Origin: Haloarcula rubra
GTDB lineage: Archaea; Halobacteriota; Halobacteria; Halobacteriales; Haloarculaceae
Direction of reading: 5' to 3'
Assembly (NCBI RefSeq): GCF_019599465.1
Contig: NZ_RKLR01000008.1
Span: 62,001-126,000 of the forward strand
DNA length: 64,000 bases
Below are positions 42,112 to 50,976 of this stretch, piece after piece. Below the pieces are notes generated by a model that was not told the DNA's origin, did not search any database, and was given only the letters and a program-made list of their open reading frames with translations. The position numbers and the translations under genes are program-made. Numbering within the stretch: the first letter of the stretch is position 1; every line of letters starts with the position of its first letter.

Positions 42112-43872
42112 ATGTTTCAGGAACTGAAGGGGTCCCTATCTTCGTTTGTCGAATCTTGGGACGATTCCTTAACGGAACGGTACGCGGCTCTGACACTCAA
42201 TGCAGACGATGTCTCGCCTGAGGCATCCCAAGACTTGATCGCTGATACAGAAGAGCTGTCTGAGTTCGCCAGGCTCCGTCCGCTGAAATTTGAGATAATT
42301 GGTGCTGATGAACAATACAGCATCAATTACAATCCATCGACTGGTTCAATTACGGGTTCACGGGATCGGAATGGACCCTCGGCGATTGATGACCTCTATC
42401 GGGGTCAAGACGCTCTCATAGATGTCTTGGCTGGGTTACGGGATAATACGATTAGTACTACGGATGATATTATAGAAGCTCTAGAGCTTTTCCACACTGT
42501 CGATCAATTCCAGGTCGATATTCAATATACACTTCCCCTCGACGAGATAGAGAGAGCCCTCGCCAACGAACTGACTGTAGACAGTATTTCGGTCCATTTC
42601 TATATCGAATTGGATACATTCAAACGCGAAATTTCCGACACCAGTATCGCCGAAATACGAGGTAAGCTGCTTGATGATAGACACACTCATTCCCTGGTGG
42701 TTATTCTGTCACTTGACAATTTCGTCACAGGCGATGGACTCTCCATCTACGCCTTGTCACGTCTTCACGAATACGACGTAAACGAGGGTCAGTCAAGTAA
42801 GTGGCATGACCAGATGGAGAAAATTCGGCGCCAAACACTAATCCAAGAGCCAGAGGTTCGTTTCCTACCACCCTCCTTTTTTCAGTTCAATATTTCTAGC
42901 GACCAAGAGTTAGAGACTGAGGCAAAAAAATTGTTTAACCCGTATGTTGTAATCTTCTCGATTTTAGCTATTGCTAACACAGCCGAATTCGTCGATGACT
43001 CAACCTGGCGAGTGCGAATTCAGGGCCGCCAGTACATCGAGGGGGAGGTAGTGCAGTCGGCGAGTGAGCAGATCACAGTGTCTTCCAATGGGAATTCAGC
43101 GACGATTGAAATCACTGCTGAACTGGTCAAGGATATCTACGCGCTGTATTCGTGGATCTATGATGCACGAGCGGATGACAGAATAACAGTGGTACGCAAT
43201 GTCGCGACATTATACGCCAACACCCTTGCTGAGTTAATCACTGATGCCGAGCCGATATTGAGTTCAGCCCAATCAAATAGGCAATTCTATGTAAAAGAGA
43301 GCGTGGATGAGTTCTTTGAATTCCGGCAAGATCTGACCGAGAGCGCCTTCAACATCCAGAGCGAATATGTTAGACTTAGATCCGAGCTAATGAACGATCT
43401 GTCTCGCGACCTATTCAGGACATTTGCGTTCATTGTGATTATTGGAGCCACAGTCGTATTCCGTTTGGATGATCTTCTTCCACCCACACCCACATATATT
43501 GGCGTCGCTACGCTGTTGGGTGTCTATTGTTTGATTACTCTCCGACGGATTTTTGGCATCAGAAATCAGTTTATAGATCTTGTTGGTTCTCAGACAGAAC
43601 AGGTTGATTTTTACAAGAACTTTTTCAGTGATAAGGAGCTCACCCAGCGTGGTATCGGTCTTGAAACCACTTCTCCTTGGTGGGGACGGCCGTTCCGGTG
43701 GTGGTGGAATATTAGGAATAAAGATCCCAATCAGGCTAAGGTGAAATACGGGTTCGCCCTTGACCTGCTGATATACTACATATTGATACTTGTAGTGTTA
43801 TGCATAGCGGCCCTGCTTACGCTTGAGGCGTTAAGCATCACAGATTTCATCACTCAAATTCCGTCTGCGTAG
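42112..43872 (+). CDS. Large membrane protein, partner of the NdpA-like gene
   Basis: 586 residues. The soluble N-terminal ~440 residues (alpha/beta, no motif recognised) are followed by about four membrane helices: TFAFIVIIGATVVF, YIGVATLLGVYCLITL and LLIYYILILVVLCIAALLTL are clear. A Trp-rich patch (ETTSPWWGRPFRWWWNI) lies between them, possibly an interfacial anchor. The start is 7 nt after the NdpA-like gene, so the two form an operon. DNA-binding partner plus membrane effector would fit a defence pair, but no homologue is recognised. Confidence 0.5.
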   Translation: MFQELKGSLSSFVESWDDSLTERYAALTLNADDVSPEASQDLIADTEELSEFARLRPLKFEIIGADEQYSINYNPSTGSITGSRDRNGPSAIDDLYRGQDALIDVLAGLRDNTISTTDDIIEALELFHTVDQFQVDIQYTLPLDEIERALANELTVDSISVHFYIELDTFKREISDTSIAEIRGKLLDDRHTHSLVVILSLDNFVTGDGLSIYALSRLHEYDVNEGQSSKWHDQMEKIRRQTLIQEPEVRFLPPSFFQFNISSDQELETEAKKLFNPYVVIFSILAIANTAEFVDDSTWRVRIQGRQYIEGEVVQSASEQITVSSNGNSATIEITAELVKDIYALYSWIYDARADDRITVVRNVATLYANTLAELITDAEPILSSAQSNRQFYVKESVDEFFEFRQDLTESAFNIQSEYVRLRSELMNDLSRDLFRTFAFIVIIGATVVFRLDDLLPPTPTYIGVATLLGVYCLITLRRIFGIRNQFIDLVGSQTEQVDFYKNFFSDKELTQRGIGLETTSPWWGRPFRWWWNIRNKDPNQAKVKYGFALDLLIYYILILVVLCIAALLTLEALSITDFITQIPSA

Positions 43873-44030
43873 TAACCTAACACAATTATTTATATTTTCA
43901 ACCAGCACTAACGTTCCGGGATTGCGAGATCAATTTGAGACTCATATCCATTTTTCCAACCTAATCAAACGCTGTACAACAATCGGTCGCCCAGCCATCA
44001 ATGATACAGATCGACCTACTCCAAATCAGA

Positions 44031-47000
44031 TTATCTGAAATGCCTCTTGACGTACTCTTCCGAATCGCTTGAACTGAGTTGTTTCGTGTCGCTATCCTTT
44101 CTGACGAATAACTCATCTCCGCTGAATTCGATGGGCTCGTCACTGGGTTCTACCTTCACTACACATACCGACTTCTCGCTCAAAGTCTCGAATTGAACGC
44201 CGGTCTTCTGTGTAGCAAACGTTTCACCCAAGTGCTCCGCCAGAGCGTTCTCAAGCTGCTTTTTGAACCCTTCTTGTCCTTTCGTGATTGATTTGAAATC
44301 CTTTTCGAGACCCTGAACGTTCCCGTCTTTGTCGACGCCAATGATCAGGTGGCCCCCTGCAGCATTAGCAAATGCAGCAACATGTTGAGCGACTCTTTCT
44401 TTTGCGAGGGCGTCAGACTCCGTATCAGGCAGGAGATGCTCTTCGAATTCGACTGTCTTGCTTCGCCCCTTCTCAATCAGCCCCCGAGTATCTTGCTTGG
44501 AAGAGCTGACGAACTGATTGAATAGCCAGCTCTGGAATACCTCTGCAAACTCGTCATCATTTGTGGCCTTGTTGAAGAACTTCGTATTCTGGTCAATCAT
44601 ATCCAGCATCTCCTGTCGAGTGACGTTCTCGAACTTCATTTGGGCCTTCTCAGTGCTATTCTTCTTCACAGTCTCTTTCAACGCGTCATTCTCTTCCAGG
44701 CGTTTCTTCAGATGCTTGATGAAGGCCTTATCCTGCTCATCAACTTCGTACCCAAACTGCTGGTTCAGCATCTCAACGATGTTCTCCAACGGAGACTTCT
44801 TCTCCTCAGTCCTGGCCGTCCCGTCTTTCGACTTGTGAGTCGGTCCCAGATCACCGTTTGACTTCTCAAGCGACCGATTCTCCTCAGAAGCAACTTCTTT
44901 GATGCGGTACTGCTCCAGGTCAACGAATTGCTTGACCTCGTTCGGCATCTCCCCCCGCTCCACATCCAGTTTCCGGAACAGAACCCTCGAAAACTGATAG
45001 AGCTTGTGCAGTTCTTCGTCCCGGAAGTTCACGACTTTGATGAGGAACGAGTAGAGCTGTATGAAGTCCCGCAGCTTCTTGCGGAACTCTTCTTGAGTCT
45101 CCTCTTCCTTACTCCTGTACCGTTCTTTGACGGGGTCGAGTACAGCACTCAACTGATCTTGGGTAGTGTCGTCACCGTACCAGAGTTCGGTGAACTCCTC
45201 AACCTCGCTGTCTTCGAACAGTCTGAATTCGCGTATGTCATCCTCAAGATCGTACACAAGCTGGGGGTTAGTCCCCTGCTTGACCCTCGTTTTGGTATAA
45301 AAGTCCTCGAAGGCGGCTTGGATGTCTTCCGGGTCGTTCTTGAAGTCAACGACCATCGTATCTTCCTTATCCGGATGGGTTCTGTTAAGCCGAGAGAGGG
45401 TCTGGACAGCCCTCACCCCTCCGAGCTTCTTATCGACGTACATCGTGTGCAGAAGAGGCTGATCGAACCCAGTCTGGAACTTGTTGGCGACAATAATAAT
45501 CCGAGCGTCATCGTCCTCGAATCGGTCCTCAATCTTGGTATCGAGGTCCTTGTTTACCTTCTTCTCCGTGAGTTTCTCGCCCTCGTATTTGAAATCAGAG
45601 AAGGCAGCCAAGGCCTCGAAGTCGTAGCCGTTCTCGGAAAGGTACTCGTCGAATGCCCTCTTGTACTTGACAACCTGTTCTCTCGACCCCGTGACGACCA
45701 TCGCTTTCGCTTTCCCGTCGATCCGATGCATCACCTCTTCCACGAAGTGCTCGACGATGATCTCGGTCTTCTTGGATATAACGAGGTCGTGACTGTCGAC
45801 AAATGACTTAAGTAGTCTCTTCGCTTTGGATTCCTCAAACTCCGGGTTATCCTCGATTGTTTTTAGCAGGTTGAAGTAGTCTTGATACGTCGTGTAGTTC
45901 TGCAAAACGTCGAGAATGAATCCTTCCTCGATAGCCTGCCGCATACTGTACAGGCTGAACGGCTCGTACCCGCCGTCTTCGGTCTCTTCACCGAACATCT
46001 CAAGAGTCTTCTCTTTGGGCGTGGCGGTGAAGGCGAACGAGCTGACGTTCGAGAGGACCCCCCTCCCCTCCATGTCCTGAGTTAACCGATCCTGAACGGA
46101 GACCTCATCTTCATCTTCTTCGCTTTCAATAGAGGATTCCTCGGAGAGGGCTCTCGTTTGACTGTCTTTGAGTTCGCCCGTTTGGGAGGAGTGAGCCTCG
46201 TCTATCAGGACAGCGAAGTTTCTTTTGGAGAGATCCTGCATCTCCTCAACGATGTAGTCGAACTTGTGGATCGTGGTAACGATGATTTTCTCCCCGCTTT
46301 CGAGCGCCTGCTTCAACTGCTGGGAGTTGTCCTCGACGTTGGCTACGACCCCTTCGACCTGAGAGAACTGCTTCAGATGGTGCTGTAGCTGGTCATCGAG
46401 TACTCTCCGGTCGGAGATGACGATTACTGAGTCGAATATTGGCTCATTCTGATCGTTGTGGAGTTCGGCAAGCTGGTGTCCGAGCCAGGAGATGGTGAAG
46501 GTCTTCCCGCTGCCTGCGCTGTGCTGGATGAGGTATCGCTGCCCCGCACCGTTCTGCTTCGCATCGACGACGCTCCGCCGTACAGCCTGAAGTTGGTGGT
46601 ACCGTGGGAAAACAAGGAACTCGGAGTCTTTCAGATTCCCTTGATCATCTCGCTCACGAAATTCGGTTATGAAATTCTGGACGACGTCGAGAACGCTGTC
46701 CGGACTCAGCAGGTACTTCCAGAAGTAGCTCGTCCGGTAGCCAGAGGGATTCGGCGGGTTGCCGGCACCATCCTCGTATCCCTTGTTGAACGGGAGGAAG
46801 TAGGTATCCTGGCCATCCAGCTCGGTAGCCATGTACACTTCCTCGGGATCAACGGCGAAGTGAGCGAGACAACGACCAGGGCTCAAGAGCTTGTCTCTCG
46901 GATCTCTGTCCGTACGGTACTGATCCTTAGCATCGATAACATCCTGACCAGTGTACTCCCCTTTCAACTCAGCCGTGAAAATCGGAATCCCGTTCAGGAA

Positions 47001-47486
47001 GATCACGAGATCGACTTCTAGATTTGATCCCGATTTGTAGGTGAGTCTTGGTATGACCGAGAAAATGTTCTTCTCGTAGTTTTCGACTGCTCTCTTGTTG
47101 CGGTCCGTGGCTGGTTCGAAGTAAGCGAGTTGCTGGAATCTCGCTCCGCTAAGCCTCAAACCGTTTCGGAGTACGTGGATTGCACCTTTCCGTTTGATCT
47201 GTCTATCGAGCGTATTCAGGAACTTATTCTCGGCACCCTCACCGTGGAAATCCGCCAGCTTTTCCCACTCGTCGGGCTGGGTCGCCTTGACGAACTCCAA
47301 GACATCCTCCGGGATCAGGGCGAGTTCTTTGTCGTAATGGCGGTTTTCGCGTTCACGGTAACCACCAGGATCAAATCGCTCATACAGTGGTTCTAACTCG
47401 CCTTCCTCCCAAGTCGTATCCTCCGAAGTCAAATCCTCGACAATAACGTCCTCAAACTCCCGCTCACCCAGCTTTTTAGACATCAA
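44031..47486 (-). CDS. hsdR: Type I restriction enzyme HsdR with an added AlbA_2 (Schlafen-like) domain
   Basis: 1151 residues. An N-terminal PD-(D/E)xK nuclease (LEVDLVIFLNGIPIFTAELK, about 155-175) is followed by an SF2 translocase with Walker A SAGSGKTFTISW near 327 and DEAH in VLIDEAHSSQ near 429, then the helical coupling domain. Residues about 1005-1151 add an AlbA_2/Schlafen-type domain (EFEEHLLPDTESDALAKERV; FANAAGGHLIIGVDKDGNVQ; ELFVRKDSDTK). That domain is not a standard part of HsdR. HsdR cuts DNA lacking the host modification. The start overlaps hsdS by 4 nt (ATGA at 47483-47486), so order is hsdM-hsdS-hsdR in one operon. Confidence 0.88.
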   Translation of the reverse strand: MMSKKLGEREFEDVIVEDLTSEDTTWEEGELEPLYERFDPGGYRERENRHYDKELALIPEDVLEFVKATQPDEWEKLADFHGEGAENKFLNTLDRQIKRKGAIHVLRNGLRLSGARFQQLAYFEPATDRNKRAVENYEKNIFSVIPRLTYKSGSNLEVDLVIFLNGIPIFTAELKGEYTGQDVIDAKDQYRTDRDPRDKLLSPGRCLAHFAVDPEEVYMATELDGQDTYFLPFNKGYEDGAGNPPNPSGYRTSYFWKYLLSPDSVLDVVQNFITEFRERDDQGNLKDSEFLVFPRYHQLQAVRRSVVDAKQNGAGQRYLIQHSAGSGKTFTISWLGHQLAELHNDQNEPIFDSVIVISDRRVLDDQLQHHLKQFSQVEGVVANVEDNSQQLKQALESGEKIIVTTIHKFDYIVEEMQDLSKRNFAVLIDEAHSSQTGELKDSQTRALSEESSIESEEDEDEVSVQDRLTQDMEGRGVLSNVSSFAFTATPKEKTLEMFGEETEDGGYEPFSLYSMRQAIEEGFILDVLQNYTTYQDYFNLLKTIEDNPEFEESKAKRLLKSFVDSHDLVISKKTEIIVEHFVEEVMHRIDGKAKAMVVTGSREQVVKYKRAFDEYLSENGYDFEALAAFSDFKYEGEKLTEKKVNKDLDTKIEDRFEDDDARIIIVANKFQTGFDQPLLHTMYVDKKLGGVRAVQTLSRLNRTHPDKEDTMVVDFKNDPEDIQAAFEDFYTKTRVKQGTNPQLVYDLEDDIREFRLFEDSEVEEFTELWYGDDTTQDQLSAVLDPVKERYRSKEEETQEEFRKKLRDFIQLYSFLIKVVNFRDEELHKLYQFSRVLFRKLDVERGEMPNEVKQFVDLEQYRIKEVASEENRSLEKSNGDLGPTHKSKDGTARTEEKKSPLENIVEMLNQQFGYEVDEQDKAFIKHLKKRLEENDALKETVKKNSTEKAQMKFENVTRQEMLDMIDQNTKFFNKATNDDEFAEVFQSWLFNQFVSSSKQDTRGLIEKGRSKTVEFEEHLLPDTESDALAKERVAQHVAAFANAAGGHLIIGVDKDGNVQGLEKDFKSITKGQEGFKKQLENALAEHLGETFATQKTGVQFETLSEKSVCVVKVEPSDEPIEFSGDELFVRKDSDTKQLSSSDSEEYVKRHFR

Positions 47487-48808
47487 ACCTCACCCCGGAC
47501 ATCAATTTGCCCAGTAACAGTATTCGTAATAAGAGCAGTTCTATACTCCTTTAGCCGGTCTATGCCCTCTCGGACCTTATTAACCAAGTCATCTGTCTCT
47601 TTACTTTGTTTGTCTAAGAGGTTAACAATATCATGCTGCTCCTCTAGACTTCCGAACGCAACTGGAAAGCTCTTGAACATAGGCATTCGAAGCGAGTCTA
47701 CAGTAGATTTTGCATTGTTTTTGAATATCTCCATTTTGAGATTTGCCCTAAGATAGTAATAGAGATACTTCCCATCAATCTCATCTGGAAAATCGCTTAT
47801 TTTGTAAACCCTTTGATGATAGTCAAACTTCCCGTTGACATAATGGAATACCTCTCCAACACCTACACCATCCCCTGCGGTGAGAACTGCCTCTCCATCG
47901 TAAGTGTATGAATTAATTCGCTCTTCTGTCTGTGAGCGTACAAAGAATGGATAGTCGCCATCATCAATGGCGTCTTTAGTGTCCTTGTCGCCAGTGTCAA
48001 TATCAGCGATGTAACGGAGATCTCGCACTTCCCAATCTTCTGGAATATCCCCTAGCCATTCAACCCCACTTTGTTTAACGTTTCTGTTAGATTTAATCCC
48101 ATTACTGACTAGGTTTTTGATTAGAGAGACTTCCTTCTCTCTCAGTAAATCAATCAGCCTCTTTTTCTCCCTAATCAATTTATTTATTCTATTTTCTTCT
48201 TTGTTTAAGAAATTCACAATGGCTAATTGTTCTTCTTTGGGAGGAAGGGGTTGAGGAAAGTTCTGAAAGAATTCATCTGGGACGCGTTTCTGGCCTGCTG
48301 CACCCTTCATTTGACCTTCTCCGACCTTTCTGAAGAGATTTGAGGCTGTTACGTAGTAGAGAAACTCGTTATTCAACTCATCGTCCGGCCGTAAGACAAC
48401 AAACTCCGTCGTTCCAAAACCTATGTTATTTTTTATATTTTTGGCTAATGCACCCTTCCCGTTCTCGAAGCAGGGTGTTATTTTTGCAACTAAGACATCC
48501 CCCTCCCTGAAATATGTATACCCGTCAATAACATCTTCTAACAGTTCGGTCTCCCCGTGATTGATTTCGCCTTGTTCAGATACATCCTCCATAGGCAGAA
48601 AAGTAACCTCTGTTTCCGGATCTAAATCCTCTACTTCGTTCTTTGAAGGGTTGATCTTAGCACAGAACTTCAGTCGCCTCACTTCCCAGTGGTCAGGGAC
48701 AGATAGCAAAGAACCATCTATTTCTTTATAATTAGGGTATTTGCCATAGCGACCGTTGCCCTCTGATTCAAACTCCTGGATAGTCGTCTTTTGAGTTTCC
48801 TGCATCAC
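47483..48808 (-). CDS. hsdS: Type I restriction-modification specificity subunit HsdS
   Basis: 441 residues with the classic two-half design. The first target-recognition domain begins near VPDHWEVRRLKFCAKINPSK (about 36). The central conserved helix (KEEQLAIVNFLNKEENRINK) lies near 200, and the second domain begins at SGVEWLGDIPEDWEVRDLRY (about 250). A C-terminal conserved helix (EQHDIVNLLDKQSKETDDLV) closes the protein. It determines the sequence recognised by the methylase and nuclease. It overlaps hsdM and hsdR by 4 nt each. The gene is AT-richer than hsdM, as is common for exchangeable specificity subunits. Confidence 0.9.
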   Translation of the reverse strand: MMQETQKTTIQEFESEGNGRYGKYPNYKEIDGSLLSVPDHWEVRRLKFCAKINPSKNEVEDLDPETEVTFLPMEDVSEQGEINHGETELLEDVIDGYTYFREGDVLVAKITPCFENGKGALAKNIKNNIGFGTTEFVVLRPDDELNNEFLYYVTASNLFRKVGEGQMKGAAGQKRVPDEFFQNFPQPLPPKEEQLAIVNFLNKEENRINKLIREKKRLIDLLREKEVSLIKNLVSNGIKSNRNVKQSGVEWLGDIPEDWEVRDLRYIADIDTGDKDTKDAIDDGDYPFFVRSQTEERINSYTYDGEAVLTAGDGVGVGEVFHYVNGKFDYHQRVYKISDFPDEIDGKYLYYYLRANLKMEIFKNNAKSTVDSLRMPMFKSFPVAFGSLEEQHDIVNLLDKQSKETDDLVNKVREGIDRLKEYRTALITNTVTGQIDVRGEV

Positions 48809-50829
48809 TCGGTCACCTCCTGGATCATGTCGACGACCTGCTGTTCTACTTCCTCAATGTCTTCCTCAATTTCTTCGAGTGGCCGGGGTGGTTCGTATTC
48901 GTAGAAGTAGCGGTTGAAGTTGATCTCGTAACCGATCTTGCCTAGTCCACCCTCCTGTGGATCTGTCATGTCTTCGTTGATCCAGGCGTGTGGCTGGTAG
49001 GGCTTTACTTCTTCCTCGAAGTAGTCTCGAACGTCTTTGTCCAGGGGGACGTATTCGTATTCGGTTAGGTCTGTGTCGCGTTCTGGTCGGCCTTTGCTGT
49101 CGCGGACGATCTCTGCGTCAGGGTCTTTCTCCCCAAGCGCGTTGAAGATATTTCCGCGGACGGATTTTTTGAGGTCGAGACCTGCTTCTTCGATTGCTTC
49201 GTCGAGTTTCTCCTCGAACTCTCCCCTGTCCTTGTATAGCTCATCATCAATCCCTTGCAGCATTTCAATGATGGCTTCCTGCTTTTGTTCGCCTTCTTCG
49301 CTGCCGGAGAGGTTGCTGAATGCTCTTTCGTCTTTGATCTGCTCGATCCGGTCTTCGGAGGCCTTGAAGTTCTTGCGTAGCGGACGTTCGATACGGACTT
49401 TCCTGTAGCCGAACTCGCTTACAGGATGGATCTGGGAGTTCTCCGAGTCCTCGTTTTCTCTGTAGAGTTCGAGTACCTCCTGAATCTGATTTTCAGTGAG
49501 TTCTTTCCGCTTGTCTCCCTTGTTGTCATCCATCAAAGTCCAGAACTCTTCACCGGACGCGTCTATTAGCTGGATCTCCCCATCTCGCTCTTCGGGCTTG
49601 TCGTTAGAGAGCACCCAGACATAGGTAGTAATCTTGGTGTTGTAGAAGAGCTCGTCCGGCATCCGGATCAGTGCTTCGAGCCAGTCGTTTTCGAGTATCC
49701 ATCTTCGGATACTGCACTCGTTCTTACTGTCCGAGACGTTGGGGTCTGCCGTAAAGAGCGGTGACGCGTTAGAGATGAAGGCGATTCTGCTGCTCCCGTC
49801 GTCAGGATCCTGCATCTTGGACAACATTGTTTGCAGGAAAAGGAACTGACCATCGGTCTTGGAGGGTAACCCCGCTCCGAATCTGCCTCCGTATCCCTGC
49901 TCGTATTCCTTTTCTACGGCTTCTTTGTCGCTTTTCCAGTCTTTCCCGTATGGGGGATTGGCGAGCATGTAGTCGAACTGCTTGTCCGGGAACGCATCTT
50001 CAGCGAGGGTAGAGCCGTCTGAGATATTGTTTGCTGCTGTGGCGTCCTCCCCTTTGATGAACATGTCTGACTTGGCGATGGCGTGTGTCTGGGGATTGAC
50101 CTCTTGACCGAACGACCAGACCTCAACCTCGTCGTTGATCTGTTTTATTCGGTCTTCGGTCTCGGTCAGCATCCCACCGGTACCACAGCAGGGGTCATAC
50201 ACGTGGAGGATCTGGTTTTCCTCGTACTCGTCTCTGTCTGGCTCGATTGCCAGCTCTGCCATCAGATGGACGACTTCTCTCGGAGTGAAGTGCTCGCCTG
50301 GATTCTCGTCGAGAGATTCGTTGAATCTGCGAATGAGTTCCTCGAAGATGTCTCCCATGGTGGAGTTCCCGACTCGGTCGGGATGCAGATCAACTTCTGG
50401 CTGCGTGAACCGCTTCACGACCTTGTAGAGGAGATCGTGCTTAGCGAGCTCCTCAATCGTCGATTCGAATCCGAAGTTGTCGAGAATCTCCTGCATCTCC
50501 GGAGAGAAGGAGTGGACGTACTCCTTGAGATTCCGCTCGATGTCGCTCGGCTCGTCGAGCAGGGTTTCGAGGGTGTACTCAGAGTAGTTGTAGAAGGGTG
50601 CGTCCGCAGCATCTTTCAAAACTTCCTGGAGGGCCTGTTCGTTCAGCTGGTCACCATATTGTTCGTAGGCTTCCCGCACGTCATCGTTATTTGGTTCAAG
50701 AACGCAGTCAAGCCGCCTCAGTACAACAAACGGAAGAATGACTTCTTCGTAATCGCCTCGCTTGAATTTGTCACGAATTAGATCAGCAGTGCCCCAAACG
50801 AAGTTCGAGATCTCATTGAAGTCAGACAT
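48805..50829 (-). CDS. hsdM: Type I restriction-modification methylase HsdM
   Basis: 674 residues from ATG 50829 (MSDFNEISNFVWGTADLIRD), a typical N-terminus; the 38-residue upstream extension has no family similarity. An N-terminal helical domain precedes the methyltransferase, with FTPREVVHLMAELAI, motif I VYDPCCGTGGML near 215 and catalytic NPPYG (YMLANPPYGKDW) near 290. NPPY/F marks adenine-N6 methylation. It is the first gene of the operon. The divergent DUF262/HNH gene starts 150 bp away, so both share a promoter region. Confidence 0.92.
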   Translation of the reverse strand: MSDFNEISNFVWGTADLIRDKFKRGDYEEVILPFVVLRRLDCVLEPNNDDVREAYEQYGDQLNEQALQEVLKDAADAPFYNYSEYTLETLLDEPSDIERNLKEYVHSFSPEMQEILDNFGFESTIEELAKHDLLYKVVKRFTQPEVDLHPDRVGNSTMGDIFEELIRRFNESLDENPGEHFTPREVVHLMAELAIEPDRDEYEENQILHVYDPCCGTGGMLTETEDRIKQINDEVEVWSFGQEVNPQTHAIAKSDMFIKGEDATAANNISDGSTLAEDAFPDKQFDYMLANPPYGKDWKSDKEAVEKEYEQGYGGRFGAGLPSKTDGQFLFLQTMLSKMQDPDDGSSRIAFISNASPLFTADPNVSDSKNECSIRRWILENDWLEALIRMPDELFYNTKITTYVWVLSNDKPEERDGEIQLIDASGEEFWTLMDDNKGDKRKELTENQIQEVLELYRENEDSENSQIHPVSEFGYRKVRIERPLRKNFKASEDRIEQIKDERAFSNLSGSEEGEQKQEAIIEMLQGIDDELYKDRGEFEEKLDEAIEEAGLDLKKSVRGNIFNALGEKDPDAEIVRDSKGRPERDTDLTEYEYVPLDKDVRDYFEEEVKPYQPHAWINEDMTDPQEGGLGKIGYEINFNRYFYEYEPPRPLEEIEEDIEEVEQQVVDMIQEVTE

Positions 50830-50976
50830 AGTAGTTGCATTACCACTCCACAATATAAATCCCCCCACTGCTGTACGATTGAATTCCGCCTTCGAAAACG
50901 GAACGCGGCCCTCGAAAAGAGGTCCAGAATAGATACCCCCCAATTGTTATCTGATAGCATACCACTGGTACTGGCA

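Noticed and set aside
44928-45806. A 292-residue plus-strand reading frame antisense to hsdR
   Set aside because: It is the mirror of the well-supported HsdR gene; its sequence has the repeated Leu/Val/Asp pattern of an antisense shadow and no domain.
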